DNA from: Flavobacteriaceae bacterium
GTDB lineage: Bacteria; Bacteroidota; Bacteroidia; Flavobacteriales; Flavobacteriaceae
Length of the DNA stretch: 35,087 nt
Direction: 5' to 3'
NCBI GenBank assembly: GCA_029942185.1
Contig: JAOZTK010000006.1
Coordinates: 1 to 35,087 of the forward strand
How positions within the stretch are numbered: position 1 is the stretch's first letter; each line of letters begins with the position of its first letter. This document shows, one piece after another, positions 22,770 to 31,955 of the stretch. Below the pieces are notes generated by a model. The model was not told the DNA's origin and made no database searches. It saw nothing but the letters and a program-made list of their open reading frames with translations. The position numbers and the translations under genes are program-made.

Positions 22770-24671
22770 ATGAGCAAAATAATTGGAATCGATTTGGGAA
22801 CTACGAACTCTTGTGTATCCGTAATGGAAGGAAATGAGCCGGTAGTTATCCCAAATTCAGAAGGAAAACGAACTACACCATCTGTAGTTGCCTTTGTAGA
22901 AGGAGGCGAACGTAAAGTAGGAGATTCAGCTAAACGACAAGCTGTAACCAATCCAACAAAAACTATTTCATCTATTAAAAGATTTATAGGTAACAAATAT
23001 TCTGAATCAAAAATGGAAGCAGAACGCGTACCTTTTAAAGTCGTAAAGGGAGATAATGATACTCCGAGAGTGGATATTGATGGTCGTTTGTATACACCAC
23101 AAGAAATCTCTGCGATGGTCTTGCAAAAGATGAAAAAAACAGCGGAAGACTATTTAGGAACAACGGTCAGTGAAGCCGTAATTACTGTTCCGGCTTACTT
23201 TAATGATTCACAACGACAAGCTACAAAAGAAGCAGGTGAAATTGCAGGTTTAAAAGTAGCTCGTATCATTAATGAGCCAACTGCAGCAGCATTAGCTTAT
23301 GGGATGGATAAAAAAGATAAAGATCAAGTAATTGCCGTTTATGATTTAGGCGGGGGAACATTTGATATTTCTATTTTAGAATTAGGGGATGGTGTTTTTG
23401 AAGTGCTATCAACTAATGGAGATACACATTTAGGAGGTGATGACTTTGATCAAGTACTTATCGATTGGTTAGCTGAAGAGTTTAAATCAGAAGAAAATTT
23501 GGACTTACGTAAAGATCCAATGGCTTTACAACGTTTAAAAGAAGCAGCCGAAAAAGCGAAAATTGAATTATCAGCCAGCACACAAACAGAAATTAATTTG
23601 CCTTACATTACGGCAACTGATTCCGGGCCTAAACACTTAGTACGTAAATTAACACGTGCAAAATTTGAAAATTTAGCGGATACTTTATTCAAGCGTTCAA
23701 TGGAGCCGGTTAAAAAAGCATTGAAAGATGCTAAATTATCAACAGGTGATATCGATGAAATTATCTTAGTAGGAGGTTCTACACGTATTCCTAAAGTACA
23801 AGAAATGGTAGAACAATTCTTTGGAAAAAAACCAAACAAAGGAGTAAATCCTGATGAAGTTGTAGCGGTAGGAGCTGCTATTCAAGGAGGTGTTTTAACA
23901 GGTGACGTAAAAGATGTATTGTTACTAGATGTAACACCACTTTCTTTAGGAATTGAAACAATGGGGAATGTATTCACGAAATTAATTGACGCCAATACAA
24001 CGATTCCTACCAAAAAATCTCAAGTATTTTCTACAGCAGTTGATAACCAACCTTCTGTTGAAATACATGTGTTGCAGGGTGAACGTGCCATGTCAAAAGA
24101 CAATAAAACAATTGGAAGATTTCATTTAGATGGCATAGCACCGGCATCGAGAGGAATTCCACAGATTGAAGTAACTTTTGATATTGATGCAAATGGAATA
24201 ATTCATGTAAAGGCTTTAGATAAACAAACTAATAAGTCGCAAGATATTCGTATTGAAGCTTCATCCGGTTTATCGGACAAAGAAATTCAGAAAATGAAAG
24301 CAGACGCTGAAGCAAATGCTGAAGCGGATAAAAAAGCAAGAGAAGAAGCGGATAAAGTTAATTCCGCTGATGGGATGATCTTCCAAACAGAAAAGCAATT
24401 AAAAGATAATGGTGATAAATTATCGGATGCAGTCAAAAAACCTATCGAAGATGCTTTAGCTGATTTGAAAAAAGCTCATGAAGCAAAAGACTTGGCGGGA
24501 ATTGATACAGCGTTGGAAACGATCAATAAAGCTTGGGAAGCAGCTGCTCCCGAAATGCAAAAAGCAGCGCAAGAACAACAAGCAGAAGGACAAGAACCAC
24601 AAGCTGATGCTAAATCAGGAGAAGGTGATAATGTTGAAGATGTTGATTTTGAAGAAGTGAAAGAAGATTAG
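22770..24671 (+). CDS. dnaK: Chaperone DnaK (Hsp70)
   Basis: A 633-residue Hsp70. ATPase domain about 1-385: [20 protein letters not shown], the [11 protein letters not shown] segment, the phosphate-binding loop [16 protein letters not shown], and [13 protein letters not shown]. The conserved linker follows as [15 protein letters not shown]. The substrate-binding beta domain includes [19 protein letters not shown], then the helical lid, and a Gln/Ala/Glu-rich tail ending in [10 protein letters not shown]. All hallmark motifs are intact. dnaJ and grpE are not adjacent, so this is a stand-alone dnaK locus. It is preceded by the unusual TGACA-rich region and followed by a strong bidirectional terminator. 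Confidence 0.98.
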   Translation: MSKIIGIDLGTTNSCVSVMEGNEPVVIPNSEGKRTTPSVVAFVEGGERKVGDSAKRQAVTNPTKTISSIKRFIGNKYSESKMEAERVPFKVVKGDNDTPRVDIDGRLYTPQEISAMVLQKMKKTAEDYLGTTVSEAVITVPAYFNDSQRQATKEAGEIAGLKVARIINEPTAAALAYGMDKKDKDQVIAVYDLGGGTFDISILELGDGVFEVLSTNGDTHLGGDDFDQVLIDWLAEEFKSEENLDLRKDPMALQRLKEAAEKAKIELSASTQTEINLPYITATDSGPKHLVRKLTRAKFENLADTLFKRSMEPVKKALKDAKLSTGDIDEIILVGGSTRIPKVQEMVEQFFGKKPNKGVNPDEVVAVGAAIQGGVLTGDVKDVLLLDVTPLSLGIETMGNVFTKLIDANTTIPTKKSQVFSTAVDNQPSVEIHVLQGERAMSKDNKTIGRFHLDGIAPASRGIPQIEVTFDIDANGIIHVKALDKQTNKSQDIRIEASSGLSDKEIQKMKADAEANAEADKKAREEADKVNSADGMIFQTEKQLKDNGDKLSDAVKKPIEDALADLKKAHEAKDLAGIDTALETINKAWEAAAPEMQKAAQEQQAEGQEPQADAKSGEGDNVEDVDFEEVKED

Positions 24672-24756
24672 TTGTAGATTACAAATGCTAATCCTAATTT
24701 ATTTTCATTACACTAGGTTTTTGTGTAACCCTATTTCAGGACGAGACAAGTCGAAC

Positions 24757-24795
24757 AAAAAAATCCTAAGAAACTACTTCTTAGGATTTTTTTTT
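24757..24795. terminator. Bidirectional rho-independent terminator
   Basis: TCCTAAGAA (24764-24772) pairs with TTCTTAGGA (24778-24786) over a 5-base loop, with an A-run before (24757-24763) and nine T's after (24787-24795). It lies between convergent dnaK and the KAS III-like gene. Confidence 0.9.
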
Positions 24796-24812
24796 GCTCT
24801 TATTTTAGAATT

Positions 24813-25883
24813 TTACATTTTATAAACAATTGCATTGATATTCATCCCTGCACCGACAGATGCAAACATAATAATATCATTTTTTGATACTGATTGGAAC
24901 TCAATTTGCTTTTTTAATACTTGATCAAATAATGTAGGAACTGTAGCTACAGAGCTATTACCCAATAGGTTTATACTCATGGGCATTACCTTATCAGGTG
25001 TAGGAACTTTATATTGTCTAAAGAAGCGTTTAATAATAGCTTCATCCATTTTTTCATTAGCTTGATGTATAAAAACTTTTTTAAGATTATGTATATCAAC
25101 TGTTGTTTTATCTAGAGCCGCTTTCATGGCAATTGGGACATTATTTAAGGCATATTCATATATTTTACGACCGTGCATTTTGATATACCTTACATCCGCA
25201 TCTTCTGTCTTGTCAAAAGAATTTCCAAAATATAAATAATAGGCCTCCTCATAAGTATCTGTTCGACTTGCAGTACTGAGCACACCCCTTTTTATTTTTT
25301 CATCTTTTGCTTCAATAATTGTTGCACCGGCACCATCTGAATAAATCATCGCATCTCTATCATGTACATCTACCACTCTCGATAGTGTTTCAGAACCAAT
25401 AACTAATACTTTTTTTGCCATGCCCGATCTGATAAATGCATGTGCTTGTACGACGCCTTCGATCCAACCCGGACAACCAAATAAAATATCATAAGCGACA
25501 CAGTTTGGGTTTTTTATTCTTAATTTGTGTTTTACACGAGATGCTAAACTTGGTAAAACATCAGTTTGAATAGCAGCACTTTTTACATCTCCAAAGTTAT
25601 GTGACAAGATGATATAGTCAATTTTTTCTTTGTCAACTCCGGCATCCTCTATTGCTTTTTCGGCTGCAAAATATGCTAAATCAGATGAGTTGAAGTTTTT
25701 ACAGGCATAACGTCTTTCTTCAATACCTGTTATGGCTTTAAATTTTTCAATAACTGTCTCGTTGTCATATTCGAATGGAGTTCCGTCTTCTTGGAGGAAT
25801 TCATTCTTCAAAAAATCAGAATTCTTTTTTATAATACTAGGTATGTAGCTACCTGTTCCTGTAATTACTGTATTAATAGGCAT
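24813..25883 (-). CDS. 3-oxoacyl-ACP synthase III-like (FabH family) protein
   Basis: A 356-residue thiolase-fold condensing enzyme. The Cys-His-Asn triad of KAS III is visible: Cys in YDILFGCPGWIEGVVQAHAF (about residue 137), His in KKVFIHQANEKMDEAII (about 273) and Asn in NLLGNSSVATVPTLFDQ (about 303). DRDAMIYSDGAGATIIEA and the C-terminal MFASVGAGMNINAIVYKM also fit. It is longer than classical FabH (about 320 residues), mainly in the N-terminal region, and belongs to the second FabH-like group common in Bacteroidota; the primary fabH usually sits next to accB/accC or plsX, which are not here. Substrate unknown. A TACTTTCG box on the minus strand at 25904-25911 may serve it. Confidence 0.82.
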   Translation of the reverse strand: MPINTVITGTGSYIPSIIKKNSDFLKNEFLQEDGTPFEYDNETVIEKFKAITGIEERRYACKNFNSSDLAYFAAEKAIEDAGVDKEKIDYIILSHNFGDVKSAAIQTDVLPSLASRVKHKLRIKNPNCVAYDILFGCPGWIEGVVQAHAFIRSGMAKKVLVIGSETLSRVVDVHDRDAMIYSDGAGATIIEAKDEKIKRGVLSTASRTDTYEEAYYLYFGNSFDKTEDADVRYIKMHGRKIYEYALNNVPIAMKAALDKTTVDIHNLKKVFIHQANEKMDEAIIKRFFRQYKVPTPDKVMPMSINLLGNSSVATVPTLFDQVLKKQIEFQSVSKNDIIMFASVGAGMNINAIVYKM

Positions 25884-26028
25884 GATTTAGATATTTAAAG
25901 TTGCGAAAGTACATTTTTTTAAATATCAAGCAAGAGAATTATCAAAAATACCCAAATCAATTGATAAAAGTAGCTTTGGATTTTGTTTGCTTTACGCAAA
26001 AAAATAGGATAAATAGTTGCAAATTGAG

Positions 26029-26511
26029 TTATAAAAAAGATTGATCAAATGAAAAGGGTAACAAATCTTTTAGTGAATTTGCTTTAATAACCTTTCCAAT
26101 TTCTCCCATAAAGAATACCTCAATGGGCTCTTTTTGCTTTACTTCGTATTCTAAGAGACTTTGTCGACAAGCGCCACATGGGGCAACAGGCTGATCAATT
26201 TCTTGATTTTTTGATTTAACTGCGATGGCAATTTTTTTAATTACAACATCCGGATATCTTGAGGCGGCACTCCAAACGGCCACTCGCTCAGCACACATTC
26301 CGGAAGGGTAAGCAGCATTTTCTTGATTGTTTCCTATTACTATTTTTCCGTTGGCTAAAAGGATAGCCGCTCCTACTTGAAAATGTGAATAGGGAGCATA
26401 AGCACTGTTGATAGCGTTTTTTGCTTCTTGCATTAAAGCACGAATGTCAATTGTTAATTCAGACAAAGACTCAAAAATTGTAAAGGATGTTTGTTTCTTA
26501 AACTCTTTCAA
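26029..26511 (-). CDS. cdd: Cytidine deaminase
   Basis: A 160-residue zinc-dependent cytidine/deoxycytidine deaminase of the pyrimidine salvage pathway, converting (deoxy)cytidine to (deoxy)uridine. Seen: AYAPYSHFQVGAAILLANGK, GNNQENAAYPSGMCAERVAV with the first zinc Cys and catalytic Glu (CAE, about 92-94), and the second zinc motif PCGACRQSLLEYE (about 126-138). Length and motifs fit the homotetrameric type, with a short N-terminal extension. It starts 17 bases after the porV stop and is probably the last gene of a porU-porV-cdd transcript, an arrangement I recall from other flavobacteria. Confidence 0.95.
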   Translation of the reverse strand: MKEFKKQTSFTIFESLSELTIDIRALMQEAKNAINSAYAPYSHFQVGAAILLANGKIVIGNNQENAAYPSGMCAERVAVWSAASRYPDVVIKKIAIAVKSKNQEIDQPVAPCGACRQSLLEYEVKQKEPIEVFFMGEIGKVIKANSLKDLLPFSFDQSFL

Positions 26512-26528
26512 TGCGTCCGGTTAATTAA

Positions 26529-27647
26529 TTAAAAATAGTCAAAGGATTCTCCTAAATTGAAACCTAGAGAAAAGCGTAATGTATTTTCTAAAGGATTATT
26601 AATATCTGATGCATTAAACAAATAAGAAAAGTCAATGCTAGCAGATCTAAATTTAAAGCCAGCTCCTACGGTAAAAAATTTACGCGCTCCTTTTATTTCA
26701 CTTTCATGGAAAAATCCCGTTCTTAAAGCAAACGCGTCATTGTATACATACTCAGCACCTACAGCCCAAGTAAATTCTTTAATTTCTTCACTAAAACCAT
26801 CCGGTGCATCACCAAAAGAACTAATCATTCCCTCAAAAAAACCTATATCATTATCCCAATCATTAGGGGGTGTTGGAACTAGTAGTTTTGTGGATTCTAG
26901 CGTAAGTGCTACTTTGTTATAATCATCGAGGATAAAATCAAAACCTGCACCTAATTTCATATTTGTCGGGATAAAATTTTCTCTACCACCAGGGACATAA
27001 GATACTTTAGGACCGATATTTGAAATGTTAAAACCACCGCGGAAAATTCCATTAAAATTTCCATAATTTGATTCGGGTGATTCAAAATAACCTGAAATAT
27101 CTACACTAAATGCATTTACAGTTTGTATATCGGAGTTTTGAACTCTAAGTGTAAAATCAGAACGAATATATCGTAAAGTTACCCCTAAACTAAAAGACTC
27201 GCTTAATTTTAAAGCGTAAGTGCCATCAACTGCTAATTCATTTGGTTTTTCTTTAGTAAGTGGTTCTCCACTTTCATCGGTAAGTTGTATTTCACCCAAT
27301 GTAAAATATTTAAAACTTGCAGCCCAAGCGCTTCGTTCATTTAATTTGTTCGTAACAGAGATGCCCCCTAAGTATACGTCATTGACTAATTGATTCATCC
27401 AAGGAGTAAAATTAACTCCTATAGATAATTCCATATCATTAAAGGCTGCTTTGGAAGGATTATGGTGTTGTGAATTAAAATCAGAAGTAGTAGCGACACC
27501 AATATCACCCATTCCACCGGATCTTCCATCAGGTGTAATTAATAAAAATGGGGCGGCTGTTGTGATAGCATTGACCTCTTGTGCCATTATATTCTTGGGA
27601 GAAATTAATAAGAGTAATGTTAGTAGGAATAGAATTCTATATCGCAT
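26529..27647 (-). CDS. porV: Type IX secretion outer-membrane protein PorV (LptO)
   Basis: A FadL-like outer-membrane beta-barrel of about 372 residues. PorV shuttles T9SS cargo from the translocon to the PorU sortase. The start is set at 27647 (MRYRILFLLTLLLLISPKNI), which gives a clean signal peptide ending in MAQ; the frame is open for 15 codons further upstream (to 27692), but that extension is basic and would bury the signal. Seen: TAAPFLLITPDGRSGGMGDIG, the family's N-terminal signature; SQHHNPSKAAF; LGLSFSL-type barrel strands throughout; and a C-terminal aromatic end (LGESFDYF). It lies 78 bases downstream of porU on the same strand. Confidence 0.92.
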   Translation of the reverse strand: MRYRILFLLTLLLLISPKNIMAQEVNAITTAAPFLLITPDGRSGGMGDIGVATTSDFNSQHHNPSKAAFNDMELSIGVNFTPWMNQLVNDVYLGGISVTNKLNERSAWAASFKYFTLGEIQLTDESGEPLTKEKPNELAVDGTYALKLSESFSLGVTLRYIRSDFTLRVQNSDIQTVNAFSVDISGYFESPESNYGNFNGIFRGGFNISNIGPKVSYVPGGRENFIPTNMKLGAGFDFILDDYNKVALTLESTKLLVPTPPNDWDNDIGFFEGMISSFGDAPDGFSEEIKEFTWAVGAEYVYNDAFALRTGFFHESEIKGARKFFTVGAGFKFRSASIDFSYLFNASDINNPLENTLRFSLGFNLGESFDYF

Positions 27648-27725
27648 GATTTCTAATTTAGTTTTTGATTTTTTAGGTTTTTCAATTCTCATTATGAGTA
27701 GTCATAACGGCAAATATCAATAAAA

Positions 27726-30700
27726 TTATTGAAGTATGACTAATTTTTCATATTTTTCTGCTTTTAACTCGGATTGTGTGGCATTGATACTTAATTTGTA
27801 AACATAAACGCCTTTTCCTATTTTTTTGCCAAAATCATCCAAACCATCCCATTGAATCTCTCTAGAATGACTTCCAGGACTTTGAATTAATCGGTTTATC
27901 GTTTTTACTAATTTACCGGACACTGTATAAATTTGCACCTGTACTTCCAGGGGTTCATTAGGTTTGTTGTGACTAAACCAAAATTCCGTATAATTAACAA
28001 AAGGATTTGGGTAGTTTAACACGTGTTCAATTACCAATTCACTATCGTCCAACACTACAAATTGCAACTCTGCTTCAGCCGGATTATTATAGGTGTCATA
28101 CGCTTTTAAATGTATTTTGTGTGTTCCGATTTCCAAATTCCTGAGTCGATATTCCAAATTGCCCTTTTTATAATTATTTAACTCAGTAGTATAATAATCG
28201 TTTAACAATATAGGATTTTGCTGGTCGTCATCTAAAATGGCAACAATATCATGATCTACTGAAGATAACGAAGTATTGATTCCATTCTCATCCTCAAAAA
28301 AGGCTAAAAAGAGTGGTGATTGATTGGTGCTTCCTCCATCGATAAACGATTTGTCATTCATATAAAGTTGAATAGTAGGCCCTTGATTGTCCTCAGGGGC
28401 GTTTTCATCAATTCCACCTACCGTAACGTCAAGGTTATAACCAGCTTTGTCACTACTGTCATTGTCTGCATAAAAACTTAATTTTCCTTTTCCATAGGCA
28501 ATTCGAATGTCTTTAGGGACGACAAAATCAAAGCTAAACACTCCGTTTGATACCGTGGCACTACCTCTAAAAATTTTACTTTCTTGTGTGTCAAATACCA
28601 TGATACCTGCAACTCCGTCATTGTTTAAAGTTTCTTTATCAATGGGTTTATCATAGATAGTAGCAGAGAGTACCCCATTAAAACTCGAGTCAAGATTTCC
28701 TGTATTATCGGTTATAATCCCTTTAAAAGACACATGTGATAGTGCTTTAATAGTATCCAATTCTTGCGTTATGGGTTTGTTGTTCATATGGGTAATTTGA
28801 ATATCCGGTTTGGGAACAGCTAATTTCATAGCAGCATCGCCAAATGAAAAAACAAAATAGCGCTGTCTGCTGCTAGTGTCATTATTTTTTGAAATTCTTA
28901 AGTTTTCAGAGATGCTATTACTGATATCGGGGTTATATTCCAACAACCTAGGGATTAAACCATTGTTTAAATCGCCACCTACATTAATATATATAGCTCT
29001 AGCGGTAGCTATATGATGAACTCCTCCACCGTTAGGGTTTCGAATCACCAATTCACCTGCTGTATTCGGTCTTGATGGATTGTCAAAACGGGCAAATTCA
29101 CAAGAAATAATCATAATAAGCGGGAGTGTATTATAATTGTTCCAAGCCTCGATGTTTTGTGTGGTTAAAAGCTTTTCCGCAGCAAGTCCATCTTCACCTC
29201 CATGTCCAAAATAATTTGCCACTAAAACTCCTTTCTCAATACTATTGACAATGGCTTTGTTGGCTTCGGGGTATTCGGCTCCACCGGAGGATATTACTTG
29301 AGGATAGGCATCTGCGTAAATCTTTTTAATATTAAAAATGGGCTTGTTTATTTTTATTTTATCTGCTAGAATTTCCTGACTTATTTGTAGCGTAATGTCT
29401 GAAATTTTATCTGCGTCATCAGCTATAATCGCTATTTGGTTTCTCCAATCTCCAAGAGCGGACTCTTTGTAGTAACTGAGCATTTTATCAATTACATTTT
29501 TTGCCTCAGTAGTTGTTCTTACCGGCATTCTACTAATGGCCACATCTTGTGTTTGTATAGAACCAAAGTCTAAATCACCTTCATCATCATCACTTACAAT
29601 GGCAAAAAAATCATCGGTTACAAATGCGTTGGTAACACTATAACTAATATATGATTGAAATGCAGGAACAATATTTTCTTCTTTTTCATAGATTTCTTTA
29701 AAATCATAAGAAGCATCACCGAACATCAGTACGTATTGTAGACGAGGTGTGGAATTATCATATAAAAATTTGATAAAATCACGAATCGCTGTTATATCAT
29801 TTGCTCCAGATCCAAATTCATTATAAATTTGATAAAGAGGAACTACTTCAACATTCAGACCGCTATTTTCTCTGTGATATTGAGCTAAAGATTCCGCTTC
29901 ATTTATCAAAAACTCTTTCGTTAATATTAGGTAATCCACATCTTGTAAAGCGTGTAAATTTTGATTGTTAATCCTGGGATTGTCAATAGAATTCGGCGTG
30001 TAATAATTTTCCGTGCTTAGGACAACGTATTCGTTTAAACGACCACCTTGAACCGTGAATGTAAACTCATTTCCGCTACTTTGATTACTAATTCTTTTGG
30101 GAGTAATAGGGTCGGTTACATCCCATAAATTGTAGATTTTAGAAGCGTTTTGTAATTTAAAAGAGATGGGTATATTATTGTTGATCATTTCAAAATTGCG
30201 AAATGAAAATTGTTTATCCGTTGCGTTTAGTTTCTTTTTCCCAATAATCTCAATATAATCGAGATAAGCTTTGGCTGCAGCATCACCATTATTAGTATAG
30301 CTTAATTTTATATCAAATTGGTCACTGCTAGCATCGTAATTTTCGCTTTCTTTTCTTTCTCGAGCCCATATATATTGGCTGGTTGCTCCAAAACCAAGGC
30401 TGTAAATACTTTGACTGCCAATACTAACATCCATAGATGTAGGATGAACAGAAGAAGCAACTGCTCTGGTGGTTATGCTGACAGGATAAGCGGTGTCGAT
30501 GTTGTCAAAACGTATAGATATCGTTTTTTGGCTTGTAATATCAAAAGACTCACCCAACCATTGCTGTCCCATTTGAAATAAGTTTTTTCTATCGATTTCA
30601 TGTACGACATAATCGTCATAATTAGTCAGGAATAATTGCGGTGGCGAATTGTTGCTTTCGAGATCTGTGATGCGTTTAGCCACTTGATTTTTTATATGTA

Positions 30701-31532
30701 TGAAATAATAAGCTTTATCAGAATAGATGTTTTTTACATGTTCTATGGATTCAATAGTTCCATCATGTTTCCAACTTTCAGGGCCTCGTGCGTAAAAAAG
30801 AATATAATCATTTGAGTCAAAGCTTCCGTCTTCTTCTCCATTGACATATATGGCATTTTCTTGTAGGTCGTCGTATCTAAAATCACCAATTCGATAAGGC
30901 AATAGGTGTCCGCCGTTTCCGTAAATACTTAGATGACTCGGGTTTATACTGTTGATATTTACGCCAATATTTTTAAGAAAGGAATAATCAATTTTAAAGA
31001 CTCCGGTAGTGTCAACACTGAATTTAAACCAGTCGCCCGAAGCCAATACAGAGTTGGAAGCATAGGTGTTTTTATCATTTGAGGCAAGTGTTTTTAATTG
31101 ATAATGAACTTCAAATGATAGAACTTTTTGAATTCGATTGTCTTGTTTAATCAAGGGTGTTATCCTGATATATGCATGCGAAATATCTCTGGTAGAAATT
31201 ATTTCAAAACTAGGCTGAATAGTGGAAGGGATATTTACAAGTGCTACATCGTACAATTCTTGTTTAGGAACATCTTTATATACAATGTTTTTAATTTTGA
31301 ACTCAGATACCTTTGAATAATTTGGAACTTGCCATTTCTTGACAAAATCCGGCATTTTAGTTGCTACATTAATTGAATTGTTTTTAACAATTGGAATTTG
31401 CCATGTTTTATTTTTGTCAATTTGAAATGTTTGTTTTGGCATCCATTCCAATTCGATATTTTTTATCAAAAAATCTTGGGAAGTCATATATAGGGAGCAA
31501 AAAACGGCTATAAGAAAATATATATATTTCAT
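27726..31532 (-). CDS. porU: Type IX secretion sortase PorU
   Basis: A 1268-residue gingipain-like (C25) protease that removes the C-terminal sorting domain of T9SS cargo and attaches cargo to the cell surface. Seen: signal peptide (MKYIYFLIAVFCSLYMTSQ); a long N-terminal beta region; the C25 domain at about 530-930, with catalytic His in LVANYFGHGGEDGLAAEKLL (about 774) and catalytic Cys in MIISCEFARFDNPSRPNTAG (about 810); and its own T9SS-type C-terminal domain beginning VLNYPNPFVNYTEFWFSHNK and ending EKYEKLVILQ. First gene of the porU-porV-cdd unit. In Flavobacterium johnsoniae porU, porV and gldJ also lie side by side (from memory), as they do here. Confidence 0.95.
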   Translation of the reverse strand: MKYIYFLIAVFCSLYMTSQDFLIKNIELEWMPKQTFQIDKNKTWQIPIVKNNSINVATKMPDFVKKWQVPNYSKVSEFKIKNIVYKDVPKQELYDVALVNIPSTIQPSFEIISTRDISHAYIRITPLIKQDNRIQKVLSFEVHYQLKTLASNDKNTYASNSVLASGDWFKFSVDTTGVFKIDYSFLKNIGVNINSINPSHLSIYGNGGHLLPYRIGDFRYDDLQENAIYVNGEEDGSFDSNDYILFYARGPESWKHDGTIESIEHVKNIYSDKAYYFIHIKNQVAKRITDLESNNSPPQLFLTNYDDYVVHEIDRKNLFQMGQQWLGESFDITSQKTISIRFDNIDTAYPVSITTRAVASSVHPTSMDVSIGSQSIYSLGFGATSQYIWARERKESENYDASSDQFDIKLSYTNNGDAAAKAYLDYIEIIGKKKLNATDKQFSFRNFEMINNNIPISFKLQNASKIYNLWDVTDPITPKRISNQSSGNEFTFTVQGGRLNEYVVLSTENYYTPNSIDNPRINNQNLHALQDVDYLILTKEFLINEAESLAQYHRENSGLNVEVVPLYQIYNEFGSGANDITAIRDFIKFLYDNSTPRLQYVLMFGDASYDFKEIYEKEENIVPAFQSYISYSVTNAFVTDDFFAIVSDDDEGDLDFGSIQTQDVAISRMPVRTTTEAKNVIDKMLSYYKESALGDWRNQIAIIADDADKISDITLQISQEILADKIKINKPIFNIKKIYADAYPQVISSGGAEYPEANKAIVNSIEKGVLVANYFGHGGEDGLAAEKLLTTQNIEAWNNYNTLPLIMIISCEFARFDNPSRPNTAGELVIRNPNGGGVHHIATARAIYINVGGDLNNGLIPRLLEYNPDISNSISENLRISKNNDTSSRQRYFVFSFGDAAMKLAVPKPDIQITHMNNKPITQELDTIKALSHVSFKGIITDNTGNLDSSFNGVLSATIYDKPIDKETLNNDGVAGIMVFDTQESKIFRGSATVSNGVFSFDFVVPKDIRIAYGKGKLSFYADNDSSDKAGYNLDVTVGGIDENAPEDNQGPTIQLYMNDKSFIDGGSTNQSPLFLAFFEDENGINTSLSSVDHDIVAILDDDQQNPILLNDYYTTELNNYKKGNLEYRLRNLEIGTHKIHLKAYDTYNNPAEAELQFVVLDDSELVIEHVLNYPNPFVNYTEFWFSHNKPNEPLEVQVQIYTVSGKLVKTINRLIQSPGSHSREIQWDGLDDFGKKIGKGVYVYKLSINATQSELKAEKYEKLVILQ

Positions 31533-31559
31533 ATGTTTAAAATCTATTTTTAAGCAGTT

Positions 31560-31579
31560 ATCCCGATAACTATCGGGAT
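31560..31579. repeat. CCCGATA/TATCGGG palindrome in the porU leader
   Basis: ATCCCGATA (31560-31568) and TATCGGGAT (31571-31579) are perfect 9-bp arms with a 2-base spacer, lying 27-47 bases upstream of the porU start. From memory, palindromes of the form CCCGATAxxTATCGGG are abundant dispersed repeats in many flavobacterial genomes; only one copy is seen here. Confidence 0.6.
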
Positions 31580-31694
31580 TGTTCGCTATTAAACATTAGC
31601 TTGTGTGTCAAGTTTTGATGTGCTCGGTTCATATATGGGTTCAGTTTACTTATGATGAAATGTATATAAATCCTTAAGTGAATAAGGACAACTG

Positions 31695-31702
31695 CAAAGA
31701 TA
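31695..31702 (-). promoter_or_regulatory. Putative -7 box of the porU-porV-cdd unit
   Basis: On the minus strand this reads TATCTTTG, a full match to TAnnTTTG, followed by CAGTTG. It would give a leader of about 155 bases that contains the 31560-31579 palindrome. No strong -33 TTG at the usual spacing. Confidence 0.45.
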
Positions 31703-31955
31703 AAAAATCACAATACTTATCAGAGCAGATTAGTCGTAGATTTAAACTTTACTCACATCCAATAACGTTTGATTCTTATAGATAGTATATTGTTATCGGA
31801 AAGTGTTTTTAAATGCTTTTATTTTAAAATATAATAAAATATTGTTTTAAGCGTTATTCAATCTGAATAATAGAACCGCTAAAAGTTTAGAATTTTCTTG
31901 TATAAAAAGATAATTATTGTAAATTGCGCGGTTCAAAACACCTAATATAATTATC

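Larger units (their letters stand above)
31533..31955. other. Divergent intergenic region between porU and gldJ
   Basis: The 423 bases contain no credible gene. They hold the palindrome at 31560-31579, a -7 box for porU (31695-31702, minus strand), and a small perfect hairpin TTATTCA-ATC-TGAATAA (31854-31870) about 85 bases before gldJ. No clear TAnnTTTG box was found for gldJ. Confidence 0.6.

Noticed and set aside
27648-27692. ATG start for porV fifteen codons upstream
   Set aside because: The extension is rich in Lys/Glu and would precede the signal peptide; the internal ATG gives a clean signal sequence.
30318-30581. 87-codon open frame antisense to porU
   Set aside because: No start context or motif, and porU itself is fully supported there.
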